From Candidatus Elusimicrobium euhamitermitis (GTDB lineage: Bacteria > Elusimicrobiota > Elusimicrobia > Elusimicrobiales > Elusimicrobiaceae): a stretch of 39,450 nucleotides of DNA. The notes beneath the pieces are model-generated. The model was not told the DNA's origin. It saw only the letters and a list, made by a program, of their open reading frames with translations, and made no database searches. Location: NCBI GenBank assembly GCA_031254225.1, contig JAIRUU010000075.1:1-39450 (forward strand), written 5' to 3'. The translations under genes and the position numbers were made by a program. Position 1 is the stretch's first letter, and each line of letters opens with the position of its first letter. Of the stretch, positions 7,776 to 15,169 are shown piece after piece.

Positions 7776-7803
7776 TTGACAGTTTGCGTAATACGCTTAT
7801 ACT
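7776..7803 (+). promoter_or_regulatory. Strong sigma-70-type promoter of the structured RNA
   Basis: TTGACA (7776-7781), 16-base spacer, TATACT (7798-7803). This is the best consensus promoter in the window. Transcription should begin near 7810. Confidence 0.88.
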
Positions 7804-7809
7804 ATCACT

Positions 7810-8005
7810 AAGAAGTTCGCCCTAAAGGGTGCGGCAAAACGCCGCGGAGTAAACTGAGTTCTTCTCTTTCCGGCTGCCGTAAATCTTGGTGGATGCACCG
7901 GATTATGGCGCTAAGGCCCGATAGGAAGAACAGTAAAACAAAAGCGGAGTCATGATGAGTACACCAGTGAACTAACGCCCCCGTCACAATACCGGGGGCG
8001 TTTTT
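7810..8005 (+). ncRNA. Unassigned structured small RNA, about 195 nt
   Basis: The interval lies between a near-consensus promoter and an intrinsic terminator and contains no credible gene. Helices I can pair by eye: closing stem AGTTCGC/GTGAACT (7814-7820 with 7967-7973), local hairpin GCGGC/GCCGC (7831-7845), stem GTTCTTC/GAAGAAC (7858-7864 with 7925-7931), and a long apical hairpin in which GCCGTAA pairs with TTATGGC (7876-7882 with 7903-7909), capped by GGTG-GATG-CACC (7888-7899). A closing stem, open middle and long apical stem would fit a 6S-like RNA, but I find no 6S, SRP, RNase P or tmRNA signature, and no riboswitch class I know. A seven-codon ORF after GGAG occurs at 7952-7975. The next gene downstream is on the other strand, so this is not a leader. 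Confidence 0.72.
7976..8005 (+). terminator. Rho-independent terminator of the structured RNA
   Basis: CGCCCCCG (7976-7983) pairs perfectly with CGGGGGCG (7993-8000), loop of nine, followed by TTTTT. It ends the promoter-driven RNA. The T-run merges into hairpin repeat copy 2. Confidence 0.93.
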
Positions 8006-8053
8006 ATTTGCTGAAAGCAAATAACCGCGTCGTAGCGCAGCGAAGACGGGTCA
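8001..8053. repeat. Hairpin repeat, copy 2
   Basis: TTTTT, hairpin TTATTTGCT/AGCAAATAA and tail CCGCGTCGTAGC...AGCGAAGACGGGT. It is in the same orientation as copy 1, so the pair forms direct repeats around the structured RNA cassette. It ends nine bases from the aminotransferase stop codon on the opposite strand. Confidence 0.85.
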
Positions 8054-8062
8054 TGCCTCAAT

Positions 8063-9274
8063 CTATTTTGCGTAGTCTTTTATAGCGGCGGCGAGGCGTT
8101 TTATGCCCTCGTCAATTTCCTCGTGGGTGGCGTAGGAAAAATTAAGACGCATATTATTTTTGACGCTGCCGTCGTGGTAAAACGCGGAGCCTATTACATA
8201 GGCCACTTTATTTTTTATAGCCGTGGGAAACATTTTTTCCGTATCAATATTTTTGGGCAGTTCCACCCACAAAAATAATCCGCCTGCGGGTTCCGTCCAT
8301 TTAACGCCGGCGGGCATATATTTTTTAAGCGCTTTAATCATTAAATCGCGTTTAACTTTATAAATTGACACAACGCGTTTTATATGCGGCTCAAGGCGGC
8401 CGTTGCGCAGATATTCCATTGTCGCAAGCTGCAAAATTTTAGACGAGCACAGGTCCATGGACTGCTTTAATATAACAAATTTCCTGATAACCTCTTTTGG
8501 GCCGGCTATATAACCGAGCCTGAAGCCGGGCACAAAAACTTTTGAGAACGTAAAAAGCGTAATAACATTGCCCTTGCCGCCGTCCAGATGATAAAAAGTG
8601 TCCGGCGCATTGCCTTCAAAGCGCACTGCGCGGTAAGGCGAATCTTCCACAAGCACCGTGTTATATTTTTTTATGATTTCCAGAATTTTTTTTCTGCGTT
8701 CCTGCGTAATGGTAACGCCGGAAGGATTTTGAAAATCGGGAATTAAATAAACAAATTTACACGTTTTGCCTTCGGACTTGATTTGCTTAAGGCATTTTTC
8801 AAGGCTTTCCGGGACAACGCCGCCGCCGTCGCTGTCCGCGCCTACTATGTCCGCGTTATAAGACTGAAAAGCCTGCAGCGCGCCCAGATACGACGGGTTT
8901 GTGACCACAATTTTATCGCCGGGATTAATGAACGCGCGCGACACCATGTCCAGCGCCTGCTGCGACGCGCTGGTTATAAGCAGATTATCCGGCGCTACGT
9001 CAATTTTTTCAGTTTTTTTCAGCCACTTGATAAGTTCTGTTTTAAGCCTGGCGGACCCTTCGGTCGCGCCGTACTGCAGCGCGGAAAACGGATACCTTTT
9101 GAGCACGATATTTAACATTTCATTAATTTTCTTAGACGGAAAAGCCTGCGGGTCAGGCAGGCCGCCCGCGAAAGAAATAATTTCAGGATTGCTTGTAACT
9201 TTCAAAAGCTCGCGTATGACGGAGGCTTTTGCCCACTTTGTCGCGTTTGAATATAAATGTGAAAAATCTTTCAT
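8063..9274 (-). CDS. PLP-dependent aminotransferase, class I/II (LysN/ARO8-like)
   Basis: 403 residues. NPSYLGALQAFQSYNAD, the VEDSPYRAVRFEG segment and the PLP-lysine motif TFSKVFVPGFRLGYIAGP near residue 240 are those of fold-type I aminotransferases of the 2-aminoadipate/aromatic (LysN, ARO8, MocR-like) subgroup. There is no N-terminal GntR DNA-binding domain, so it is an enzyme and not a MocR regulator. It should move amino groups between an amino acid and 2-oxoglutarate in the cytoplasm; substrate is not resolved. Its ATG overlaps the nadC stop by four bases; it is the last gene of the accB-to-aminotransferase operon. Confidence 0.9.
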   Translation of the reverse strand: MKDFSHLYSNATKWAKASVIRELLKVTSNPEIISFAGGLPDPQAFPSKKINEMLNIVLKRYPFSALQYGATEGSARLKTELIKWLKKTEKIDVAPDNLLITSASQQALDMVSRAFINPGDKIVVTNPSYLGALQAFQSYNADIVGADSDGGGVVPESLEKCLKQIKSEGKTCKFVYLIPDFQNPSGVTITQERRKKILEIIKKYNTVLVEDSPYRAVRFEGNAPDTFYHLDGGKGNVITLFTFSKVFVPGFRLGYIAGPKEVIRKFVILKQSMDLCSSKILQLATMEYLRNGRLEPHIKRVVSIYKVKRDLMIKALKKYMPAGVKWTEPAGGLFLWVELPKNIDTEKMFPTAIKNKVAYVIGSAFYHDGSVKNNMRLNFSYATHEEIDEGIKRLAAAIKDYAK

Positions 9275-10110
9275 AATAAACCCCTATTTATACTTATAAT
9301 TTTCAGACTTAAATCTTTTGCCGGAACGCTATGCGTTAACGCGCCCGAAGAAATAACGTCCGCTCCGGTTTTACAGTAATCTTCCAGATTATTTTTGTTG
9401 ACGCCGCCGGAAATTTCCACGACGGCGCGGCGGTTTATCAGCCGCACGGCCGCGCCGGCCTGCGCGGGCGTCATATTGTCCAGCATTATTATGTCGGCCT
9501 TGCAGAAAAGCGCCTCTTTGACTTCTTTTAAATTAGTAGTTTCAACTTCAATTTTCGGCGTGTGGCCGACAGCGGCGCGGATTTTTTGGACAGCTTTTGT
9601 TATGCTTCCCGCCGCAGCGATATGGTTGTCTTTGATAAGAACGCCGTCGGAAAGACTCATGCGGTGGTTTTTTGCGCCGCCGCAGCGCACGGCGTACTTG
9701 TCAAATTTTCTCATGCCGGGAGAACTTTTGCGCGTGTCAACAACCATGACGCCGTATTTTTTTGCGATATTCGTGTATTCTTTTGAGACGGCGGCAACGC
9801 CGCTTAAACGCTGCATGAAATTTAACGCGACGCGCTCCGCGCGTAAAATGCCGAGCGCGCGGCCGTCAAGTTTTATGACGGTTTCCCCCTTTTTTACCGC
9901 GTCCCCGTCTTTTTTGAGCGCGCGGAATTTAAGTTCGGGGTCAACGTAATTGAAAATATTTTTTGCGATATTCACGCCGCAGAGGACCATGTCGTCCTTC
10001 GCTATAATTTCGGCGGACGCTTTGTCTTCCTCGGTAAAAATATTGTCCGACGTTATGTCGCCCAGGCCCAAATCCTCTTCCAAAGCCAGAACAATTATTT
10101 TTTCAATCAT
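9271..10110 (-). CDS. nadC: Nicotinate-nucleotide pyrophosphorylase (carboxylating)
   Basis: 279 residues, normal for quinolinate phosphoribosyltransferase, which converts quinolinate and PRPP to nicotinate mononucleotide. EEDLGLGDITSD at the N-terminus, ERVALNFMQRLSGVA near 96-110, DTRKSSPGMR near 127-136, GGAKNHRMSLSDGVLIKDNH, and VEISGGVNKNNLEDY are all family signatures including the basic quinolinate-binding residues. It follows nadA by 55 bp. No nadB (L-aspartate oxidase) is present here, so aspartate may be oxidised by another enzyme or by a gene elsewhere. Confidence 0.96.
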   Translation of the reverse strand: MIEKIIVLALEEDLGLGDITSDNIFTEEDKASAEIIAKDDMVLCGVNIAKNIFNYVDPELKFRALKKDGDAVKKGETVIKLDGRALGILRAERVALNFMQRLSGVAAVSKEYTNIAKKYGVMVVDTRKSSPGMRKFDKYAVRCGGAKNHRMSLSDGVLIKDNHIAAAGSITKAVQKIRAAVGHTPKIEVETTNLKEVKEALFCKADIIMLDNMTPAQAGAAVRLINRRAVVEISGGVNKNNLEDYCKTGADVISSGALTHSVPAKDLSLKIISINRGLL

Positions 10111-10165
10111 ATGCAGACTCCGTCCTCCAAATGACTTTCCTCTCCCTAAAAGTAACGAGGGGAAA

Positions 10166-11197
10166 TTATTTGCTCATCTCAAACATTTTGTCTATGCATT
10201 TTAACGCGGCGCGGGCCGTTTTTTCTTCAACGTCAACAATCTGGCGCGCGGACGGCTCCTTCAAAGCGGCGAGAGTGTTGAACAGCGTGTTTTTTTTCAT
10301 ATACGCGCAGGTGCCGCGCTCCCAAATAATAGTTTTGCCGGGGTTGTCATGCTCAAGCCGGTTGACCAGGCCGATTTCCGTCAACAGCCCGAAAGTTTTA
10401 TCTTTGCTAGCGGCAACGTATTTCAGCATTCCCTCGGTGCCGCCGACGTAGTCGCACAACGCGCAGACGTCTGGCGGAGCTTCGGGATGTATTAAAATTT
10501 TTATGCCTGGATATTTTGCGCGCATATTTTTGACTTCGTCCGCCGTATATTTGTCATGCACGCAGCAGGAGCCGCCGGTATAAACAATTTCTTTTTTAAC
10601 GCCCTGCGCGCGCAGCATGACAATCAAATTTTGCGCCATGAGCATATCGGGCGCAAAAATAATTTTGTCGCCGGATATTTTTGCCGCTATGCTTGCGACG
10701 TTTGCGGACGTTACGCAAATGTCCGCCTGCGCCTTAACTTCGGCCGAACTGTTGATATAACAAAGGACCGGCGCGCCGGGATGTTTTTTCTTAAAATTTA
10801 CAAGGTCTTCGCCCGTCATGGAATCAGCCAGCGTGCAGCCGGCGCGGCCGCCAGGGATAAGCACGGTTTTGGACGGGTTGATAATTTTTGCCGTCTCGGC
10901 CATAAACCAGACGCCGGCAAAAATTATTGTTTTCTGTTTGACTTTTGAAGCGGCGAGGCTTAAACCGTAAGAGTCCCCCACGGCGTCCGCCACGCCGTAC
11001 ATAATTTCAGGATTAGTATAAGAGTGGGCTAAAATAAAAGCGTCTTTTTCTTTTTTCAGGCGGTTAATTTCAAGAGTATACGGCGCCACGACGCGGCAGT
11101 CCCCAAGCGTCCATTTTGCGCCCGGGCGTAAAGAGATGTTTTTTAATTGTGAAAATAAACGGGCGCTTTCCCATTCAATATTGCCGCCGGAAGGCAT
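10166..11197 (-). CDS. nadA: Quinolinate synthase A
   Basis: 343 residues. The enzyme condenses iminoaspartate with dihydroxyacetone phosphate using a [4Fe-4S] cluster. The three cluster cysteines fit C121 (GRAGCTLADS), C210/C211 (TGGSCCVHDKY) and C296 (ERGTCAYMKKN); substrate-binding residues in ILAHSY, MAETAKI and HPEAPPDV are intact. The ATG starts one base after the stop of the upstream lipoprotein gene, so the two are translationally coupled. The oxygen-labile cluster agrees with an anaerobic lifestyle. Confidence 0.96.
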   Translation of the reverse strand: MPSGGNIEWESARLFSQLKNISLRPGAKWTLGDCRVVAPYTLEINRLKKEKDAFILAHSYTNPEIMYGVADAVGDSYGLSLAASKVKQKTIIFAGVWFMAETAKIINPSKTVLIPGGRAGCTLADSMTGEDLVNFKKKHPGAPVLCYINSSAEVKAQADICVTSANVASIAAKISGDKIIFAPDMLMAQNLIVMLRAQGVKKEIVYTGGSCCVHDKYTADEVKNMRAKYPGIKILIHPEAPPDVCALCDYVGGTEGMLKYVAASKDKTFGLLTEIGLVNRLEHDNPGKTIIWERGTCAYMKKNTLFNTLAALKEPSARQIVDVEEKTARAALKCIDKMFEMSK

Positions 11198-11198
11198 A

Positions 11199-11444
11199 TT
11201 ATTTCCCCGCGCCGGAAGAATCTTTGCCTTTTATGCCCCTGATATAAGTGCCCGTGGCGCGCAGCTGGTCTTCATAGCTTATGTCGCTTTCATAATTAAG
11301 TTTTGGGGCCTGGAGGTTTGTAAATTCGCGGTCGGTAATAACTGGCCGGGCAGCGGCAGCGGAGGAGGACGGCGCGGCTTTATTGTTTGACGCGCAGGCG
11401 GCTAAAACTAATCCTGCCGCGGCTAATATTAAGACTTTTTTCAT
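11199..11444 (-). CDS. Small lipoprotein
   Basis: 81 residues starting with a lipoprotein signal, MKKVLILAAAGLVLAAC, with Cys16 as lipidation site, followed by a Ser/Ala/Asn-rich linker and a short polar domain with no recognised fold. AAGGGGGA lies seven bases before the ATG. It is placed tightly between pyrE and nadA, two cytoplasmic biosynthesis genes, which does not suggest its role. Confidence 0.8.
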   Translation of the reverse strand: MKKVLILAAAGLVLAACASNNKAAPSSSAAAARPVITDREFTNLQAPKLNYESDISYEDQLRATGTYIRGIKGKDSSGAGK

Positions 11445-11461
11445 AACAATCCCCCTTATTT

Positions 11462-12037
11462 CTAAATTTCTTTTCTTGACCCGGGCTTTTCTAACGGCAT
11501 GCCCTGTTTGCAGTACGGACAGTCTTTTTCTTCATACGTCGCAACTTCCACTTCGGCCATTTTGGCTAAAGGAACGCCGAAATCCGCCTTGGCGCCGCTC
11601 CTGTCCATCAGGCAGCTGCAGGCGGCCAAAACGCCGCCGTGTTCTTTGATTAAATCTATAACTTCTTTTGTTGATTTGCCCGTGGTAACAACGTCTTCCG
11701 CCACAACGCAGCGCTCGCCCTGTTTTATTTCAAAACCGCGGCGCAGCTGGACTTTGCCGTCAACGCGCTCCGTAAAAATGCCGCGCACGCCCAGCGCGCG
11801 CGCAAGTTCGTAACCTATGGTCACGCCGCCCATAGCCGGGCCTATCACTACGTCAACCTTAACGCTTGCAAGCTGGGCGGCAAGTTCTTTACAAAACTTT
11901 TCGGCGACGACCGGATACTGCAACACCTTGGCGCACTGCAGATATTTGCCGCTGTGCAGGCCGCTGGAAAGCTTGAAATGCCCTTCCAGAAGCGCGCCTT
12001 TGTCTTTAAAAATTTCCAAAACCGTTTCTTTTTTCAT
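11462..12037 (-). CDS. pyrE: Orotate phosphoribosyltransferase
   Basis: 191 residues. The PRPP-binding motif VVAEDVVTTGKST is at 111-123; FKLSSGLHSGKYLQC near 21-35 and GPAMGGVTIGYELAR at 66-80 are diagnostic for orotate phosphoribosyltransferase, which makes OMP from orotate in pyrimidine synthesis. The C-terminal DCPYCKQGMPLEKPGSR tail occurs in many bacterial PyrE proteins of this type. Its start overlaps the upstream winged-helix gene stop by four bases. PyrE and NadC both use PRPP, a possible reason for clustering. Confidence 0.96.
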   Translation of the reverse strand: MKKETVLEIFKDKGALLEGHFKLSSGLHSGKYLQCAKVLQYPVVAEKFCKELAAQLASVKVDVVIGPAMGGVTIGYELARALGVRGIFTERVDGKVQLRRGFEIKQGERCVVAEDVVTTGKSTKEVIDLIKEHGGVLAACSCLMDRSGAKADFGVPLAKMAEVEVATYEEKDCPYCKQGMPLEKPGSRKEI

Positions 12038-12231
12038 AATGTAGCGACCGTGTAGTCAGTCCCGTTTTCTTCCAGTTTTACTTTGCCTTCGGACACCAAA
12101 ACGCCGAGGCTTAAATAGAGAAGCGAACTTCTCAGCCTGAGCGCCGTCTTAATCTGCCACGCGGTAACGCTTTTGTTTGACTGAACGTACGCGAGTATCT
12201 GCACGGTGGTTTCTTTAATCAAATCGTTCAT
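12034..12231 (-). CDS. Small winged-helix protein, DUF2582-like
   Basis: 65 residues. The segment KSVTAWQIKTALRLRSSLLYLSLGVLVSEGKV followed by a short beta wing fits the small winged helix-turn-helix family DUF2582, seen as stand-alone proteins in several phyla. It could bind DNA or mediate protein contacts. It overlaps accB by one base and pyrE by four, so it is expressed with both; autoregulation of this operon is possible but only inferred. Confidence 0.65.
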   Translation of the reverse strand: MNDLIKETTVQILAYVQSNKSVTAWQIKTALRLRSSLLYLSLGVLVSEGKVKLEENGTDYTVATL

Positions 12232-12725
12232 TATTTGGGCTCTGTGGCAAAAAGCGCGTCGCCGGCTTTTATCGGTTTGCCGTTTTCAATTAAAACTTTT
12301 TTGATAACGCAGTCTTTGTCCGCCTTGACTTCGTTAAATACTTTCATGGCTTCAATCAGGCAGACCACGTCGCCCGCTTTTACGGCCTGGCCTTCTCTTA
12401 TAAAAGGAGCCGCGCTCGGGCTTGCGCCGCGGAAAAATATGCCCATTAACGGGGAGCGTATAACGTGTTTATATTCCAGCGCGGGCGCAGTGCAGGCCTG
12501 CGCGCTGCCCATAGCGCCGCCTACGGCGACCGGAACCGGTATCTGCGCCGGGGCCGCGCGGACTATTTTAACCTGAACGCCCTTTTGCTCATAGGATACC
12601 GTGCCAAGGTTTTCAGCCTGCATGAAAGCGTAAATCTGTTTTACTTCTTTAAGTATAGGGGAATCCGTGTTTGCTGTTTTGTTTGCCGCCGGCTTAACAG
12701 CTTTTGACGCATTGTTCTTTTTCAT
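12231..12725 (-). CDS. accB: Biotin carboxyl carrier protein of acetyl-CoA carboxylase
   Basis: 164 residues with the usual layout: Lys/Ala-rich N-terminus, a first segment (IYAFMQAENLGTVSYEQKGVQVKI), a Pro/Ala/Val-rich linker (about 57-82), and a biotinyl domain with EAMK at 125-128, Lys128 being the biotin acceptor. GIFFRGASPSAAPFI is the bacterial AccB thumb-type insertion, which favours AccB over oxaloacetate or pyruvate carboxylase carriers. accC is not adjacent here. It is the first gene of the long minus-strand operon and faces the DUF2147 pair across an 81-bp divergent promoter region. Confidence 0.92.
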   Translation of the reverse strand: MKKNNASKAVKPAANKTANTDSPILKEVKQIYAFMQAENLGTVSYEQKGVQVKIVRAAPAQIPVPVAVGGAMGSAQACTAPALEYKHVIRSPLMGIFFRGASPSAAPFIREGQAVKAGDVVCLIEAMKVFNEVKADKDCVIKKVLIENGKPIKAGDALFATEPK

Positions 12726-12806
12726 ACAAACCTCGCATTAAGATTATATTTATATTTTACCTTTTTTGTAAAATATTGGTAGTAGATTGGTAATAGGGGG
12801 ATACAG

Positions 12807-13361
12807 ATGAAAAAAATAATGGTACTTCTTTTAATGCTTGCCGCGGTAAGCTTAAAAGCGCAGGACGTGACGGGTTTCTGGCAGACCTTTTACGACAGGC
12901 CGCATGAGCCCAAAAGTATTGTGGCCTTGTACAGATACGACGGCAAAATATACGGCCGCGTTATAATTATATACCAGCCCGGCTCAAACGGCGGCGTTAT
13001 ATTTGACGATATATACAACCCGTCACAAGACACGGCCGCAAACGTGGTGCATATAGTTAACGGCCGGGAAGTTACAGCAAAAATGGGCGGGTTAGACGTT
13101 ATACGCGGCATGAGCCCGGGCAGAGGCAGAACGTGGATTTACGAAGGCGGGTTTGTTTTAAACCCAAAATCAGGCGACGAATACAGGGCAAGAATAAAAT
13201 TTGACAGGGACGGCAATCTGGTGCTCAGAGGACATTTGGGGATATCCTCGCTCCTCGGCCGCAGCCAGACGTGGGTAAGGTTTGACCCCGCCAACTTCCC
13301 CGCGGGTTTTAAAACGCCGGATTATCAAAACTTTGTGCCGAATTTACCGACGGTTAAATAA
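12807..13361 (+). CDS. Secreted DUF2147-family protein, copy 1
   Basis: 184 residues with a signal peptide ending near SLKA before QDVTG. The mature part starts GFWQTFYD and contains IVALYRYDGKIYGRVI, a NPKSGDEYRARIKF strand pair and GHLGISSLLGRSQTW, matching the DUF2147 pattern of small secreted beta-rich proteins of unknown function. AGGGGGA lies eight bases before the ATG. It is followed after 18 bp by a close paralogue of identical length. Confidence 0.85.
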   Translation: MKKIMVLLLMLAAVSLKAQDVTGFWQTFYDRPHEPKSIVALYRYDGKIYGRVIIIYQPGSNGGVIFDDIYNPSQDTAANVVHIVNGREVTAKMGGLDVIRGMSPGRGRTWIYEGGFVLNPKSGDEYRARIKFDRDGNLVLRGHLGISSLLGRSQTWVRFDPANFPAGFKTPDYQNFVPNLPTVK

Positions 13362-13379
13362 ATATTAAGGAGCTTTGTA

Positions 13380-13934
13380 ATGAAAAAATTACTGACTTTT
13401 ATTTTTATGCTGGCCGCCGTATGTTTAAAAGCGCAGGACGTACCGGGTTTTTGGCAGACTTTTGACGATAAAACCAAAGAGCCCAAAAGCGTCGTGGCCG
13501 TGTATAAATACGACGACAAAATCTACGGCCGCGTTATTTTAACATATGAGCCGGGCACCGGCGGAAAAACAGTCAGGGACACTGCCGGCAACCCGTCGCA
13601 TGACGCGGCAAAAAACGTGGTAAGGATTAAAGACGGAAAAGAAGTTATAGCCAAAATCTGCGGACTGGATTTTATCAGAGAAATGAAACCGAGCGCTGGC
13701 AAAGACTGGCTGTACGAAGACGGTTTTATCTTAGACCCGAAATCCGGCGACGAGTATAAAGCGAAAATGAAATTTGATAAAGACGGCAATCTGGTGGTCA
13801 AAGGGCACTTAAAAATATCATCGCTGCTGGGCAGAAGCCAGACGTGGAAAAAGTTTGACCCCGCCGCTTTTCCCGCAAATTTTAAAGCGCCGGATTACAA
13901 AAATTTCGTACCGGACCCGCCGAAAGTAAAATAA
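13380..13934 (+). CDS. Secreted DUF2147-family protein, copy 2
   Basis: 184 residues, co-linear with copy 1 without gaps. It shares GFWQTF, KIYGRVI, NPKSGDEY-type and ISSLLGRSQTW blocks but is clearly diverged in the middle and is more Lys-rich, so the duplication is old or the copies have different partners. Signal peptide ends near LKA before QDVPG. AAGGAG lies six bases before the ATG. Expected in the periplasm; function unknown. A terminator follows at 14001. Confidence 0.85.
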   Translation: MKKLLTFIFMLAAVCLKAQDVPGFWQTFDDKTKEPKSVVAVYKYDDKIYGRVILTYEPGTGGKTVRDTAGNPSHDAAKNVVRIKDGKEVIAKICGLDFIREMKPSAGKDWLYEDGFILDPKSGDEYKAKMKFDKDGNLVVKGHLKISSLLGRSQTWKKFDPAAFPANFKAPDYKNFVPDPPKVK

Positions 13935-14000
13935 CCGTTTGCCGGCGCGCAGTTTTATACTGAAGCCGGAAAATAAAATAAAAAATTGTCTTTCAATTTA

Positions 14001-14031
14001 AAGCCCGAGCGCAACGCTTGGGCTTTTTTTT
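14001..14031 (+). terminator. Rho-independent terminator after the DUF2147 pair
   Basis: AAGCCCGAGCG pairs with CGCTTGGGCTT (one G-T pair), loop CAA, then a run of eight T. It ends the two-gene unit before the glycosyltransferase. Confidence 0.93.
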
Positions 14032-14127
14032 GTATTCCGCCCTAAAATGCCCCCGCCGATTTAACTAATTATTTTAAATTAAAAATATATAAATATTTAG
14101 TATTATATATTGACGGCGGGGTAAAGT

Positions 14128-15165
14128 ATGCTGAACGGGGTTATTAAACGGGTTATGCTGATGCTTGGCAACCCGAGGGTTGAGGATTTTGACGTTAAAA
14201 ACGCCAAGTCGGTCCTGATACGGAGCTGGTCCGGCATAGGGGACTCTATTGTCATGTCAAGCGCCATACGGGAGCTCAAAAAAAACCGGCCGGACATTAA
14301 AATTTACGTCACGCAGAGAAGCCGCTCCCGCGACGTTTATAAAAATAATCCTTACATAGACAAACTGTATCCTTACACTTTCTATCACTTCTTAAAACTC
14401 AGAAATAAAGCGGACGTCTATATAGACGCGAGGGACCACATGAACGCGGGCAATTTTTTATTTTACCGCGTCTTGAATCCCAAAAAAGTCATTACCGGCC
14501 CGCGCTACTCAAAATACGACGTAAAAATGGACGATTTTTCCTATTACAAAGATTACAAACCCGCGGATAACGGGAATAAACATGTTTACGATATTATGCT
14601 GGATTATTTTTCCGAGTTTAATCTGAAAAGCGGGGAAAGAAAATATGATTTATACGTCTCGGAAAAAGACCTGCAAACCGCGCTGGCCTTCTGGAAAAAA
14701 GATAAAAAAAGAGTGCTCTTAAATATATTCGGCTCCACAAAAATATTGGATATCCCGACAGTAATATCTCTAATTAATAATATTCAAAGAGATTTCAACA
14801 ATTTAGATATTGTAATCCCGTTTGACGGCAAAACCAAAGAACGGTCATTAACTTTATGCGGGGAAAACGGAATATCAAACGCCCGCCTGTCGTATAAAAC
14901 GACTGTCAAAGAACTTTTTGCGCTGGTAAAATCTTCCGAGATGATTATTTCCGTGGATACCGGCATTGTCCACATAGGTTCAGCGTTTGACAAACACATG
15001 ATCGCGTTTTATGAAAAAAATATTTTTGCCGCCTGGGCGCCGATAGGCAAAAACCACGACGTAATATTATGTAAAGCAAATGATATGGGAAACGGATCTG
15101 CGCATTACGCCTTTGACGCGGAACAAGCCGAAGCCGTAATAAGAAACCGCCTCTGCAAAATATAA
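14128..15165 (+). CDS. Glycosyltransferase family 9 (heptosyltransferase-like)
   Basis: 345 residues. The N-terminal VLIRSWSGIGDSIVMSSA segment (near 29-46) and the C-terminal SVDTGIVHIGSAFDKHMIAFY (near 278-298) are the donor-binding motifs of GT9 ADP-heptose:LPS heptosyltransferases. No membrane segment, so it acts at the cytoplasmic face in lipopolysaccharide or other surface glycan assembly. It stands alone, between a terminator and a convergent nuclease gene. The 94 bases upstream are very AT-rich and may hold its promoter. Confidence 0.88.
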   Translation: MLNGVIKRVMLMLGNPRVEDFDVKNAKSVLIRSWSGIGDSIVMSSAIRELKKNRPDIKIYVTQRSRSRDVYKNNPYIDKLYPYTFYHFLKLRNKADVYIDARDHMNAGNFLFYRVLNPKKVITGPRYSKYDVKMDDFSYYKDYKPADNGNKHVYDIMLDYFSEFNLKSGERKYDLYVSEKDLQTALAFWKKDKKRVLLNIFGSTKILDIPTVISLINNIQRDFNNLDIVIPFDGKTKERSLTLCGENGISNARLSYKTTVKELFALVKSSEMIISVDTGIVHIGSAFDKHMIAFYEKNIFAAWAPIGKNHDVILCKANDMGNGSAHYAFDAEQAEAVIRNRLCKI

Positions 15166-15169
15166 AAAA

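Noticed and set aside
7810..8005. SRP RNA, RNase P RNA or tmRNA
   Set aside because: Promoter-terminator RNA of this size suggested it, but the SRP loop GGAAG/GCAGG pattern, the RNase P GAGGAAAGTC and ACAGAA motifs, and a tRNA-Ala-like tmRNA end are absent. 6S RNA remains possible and is noted in the feature.
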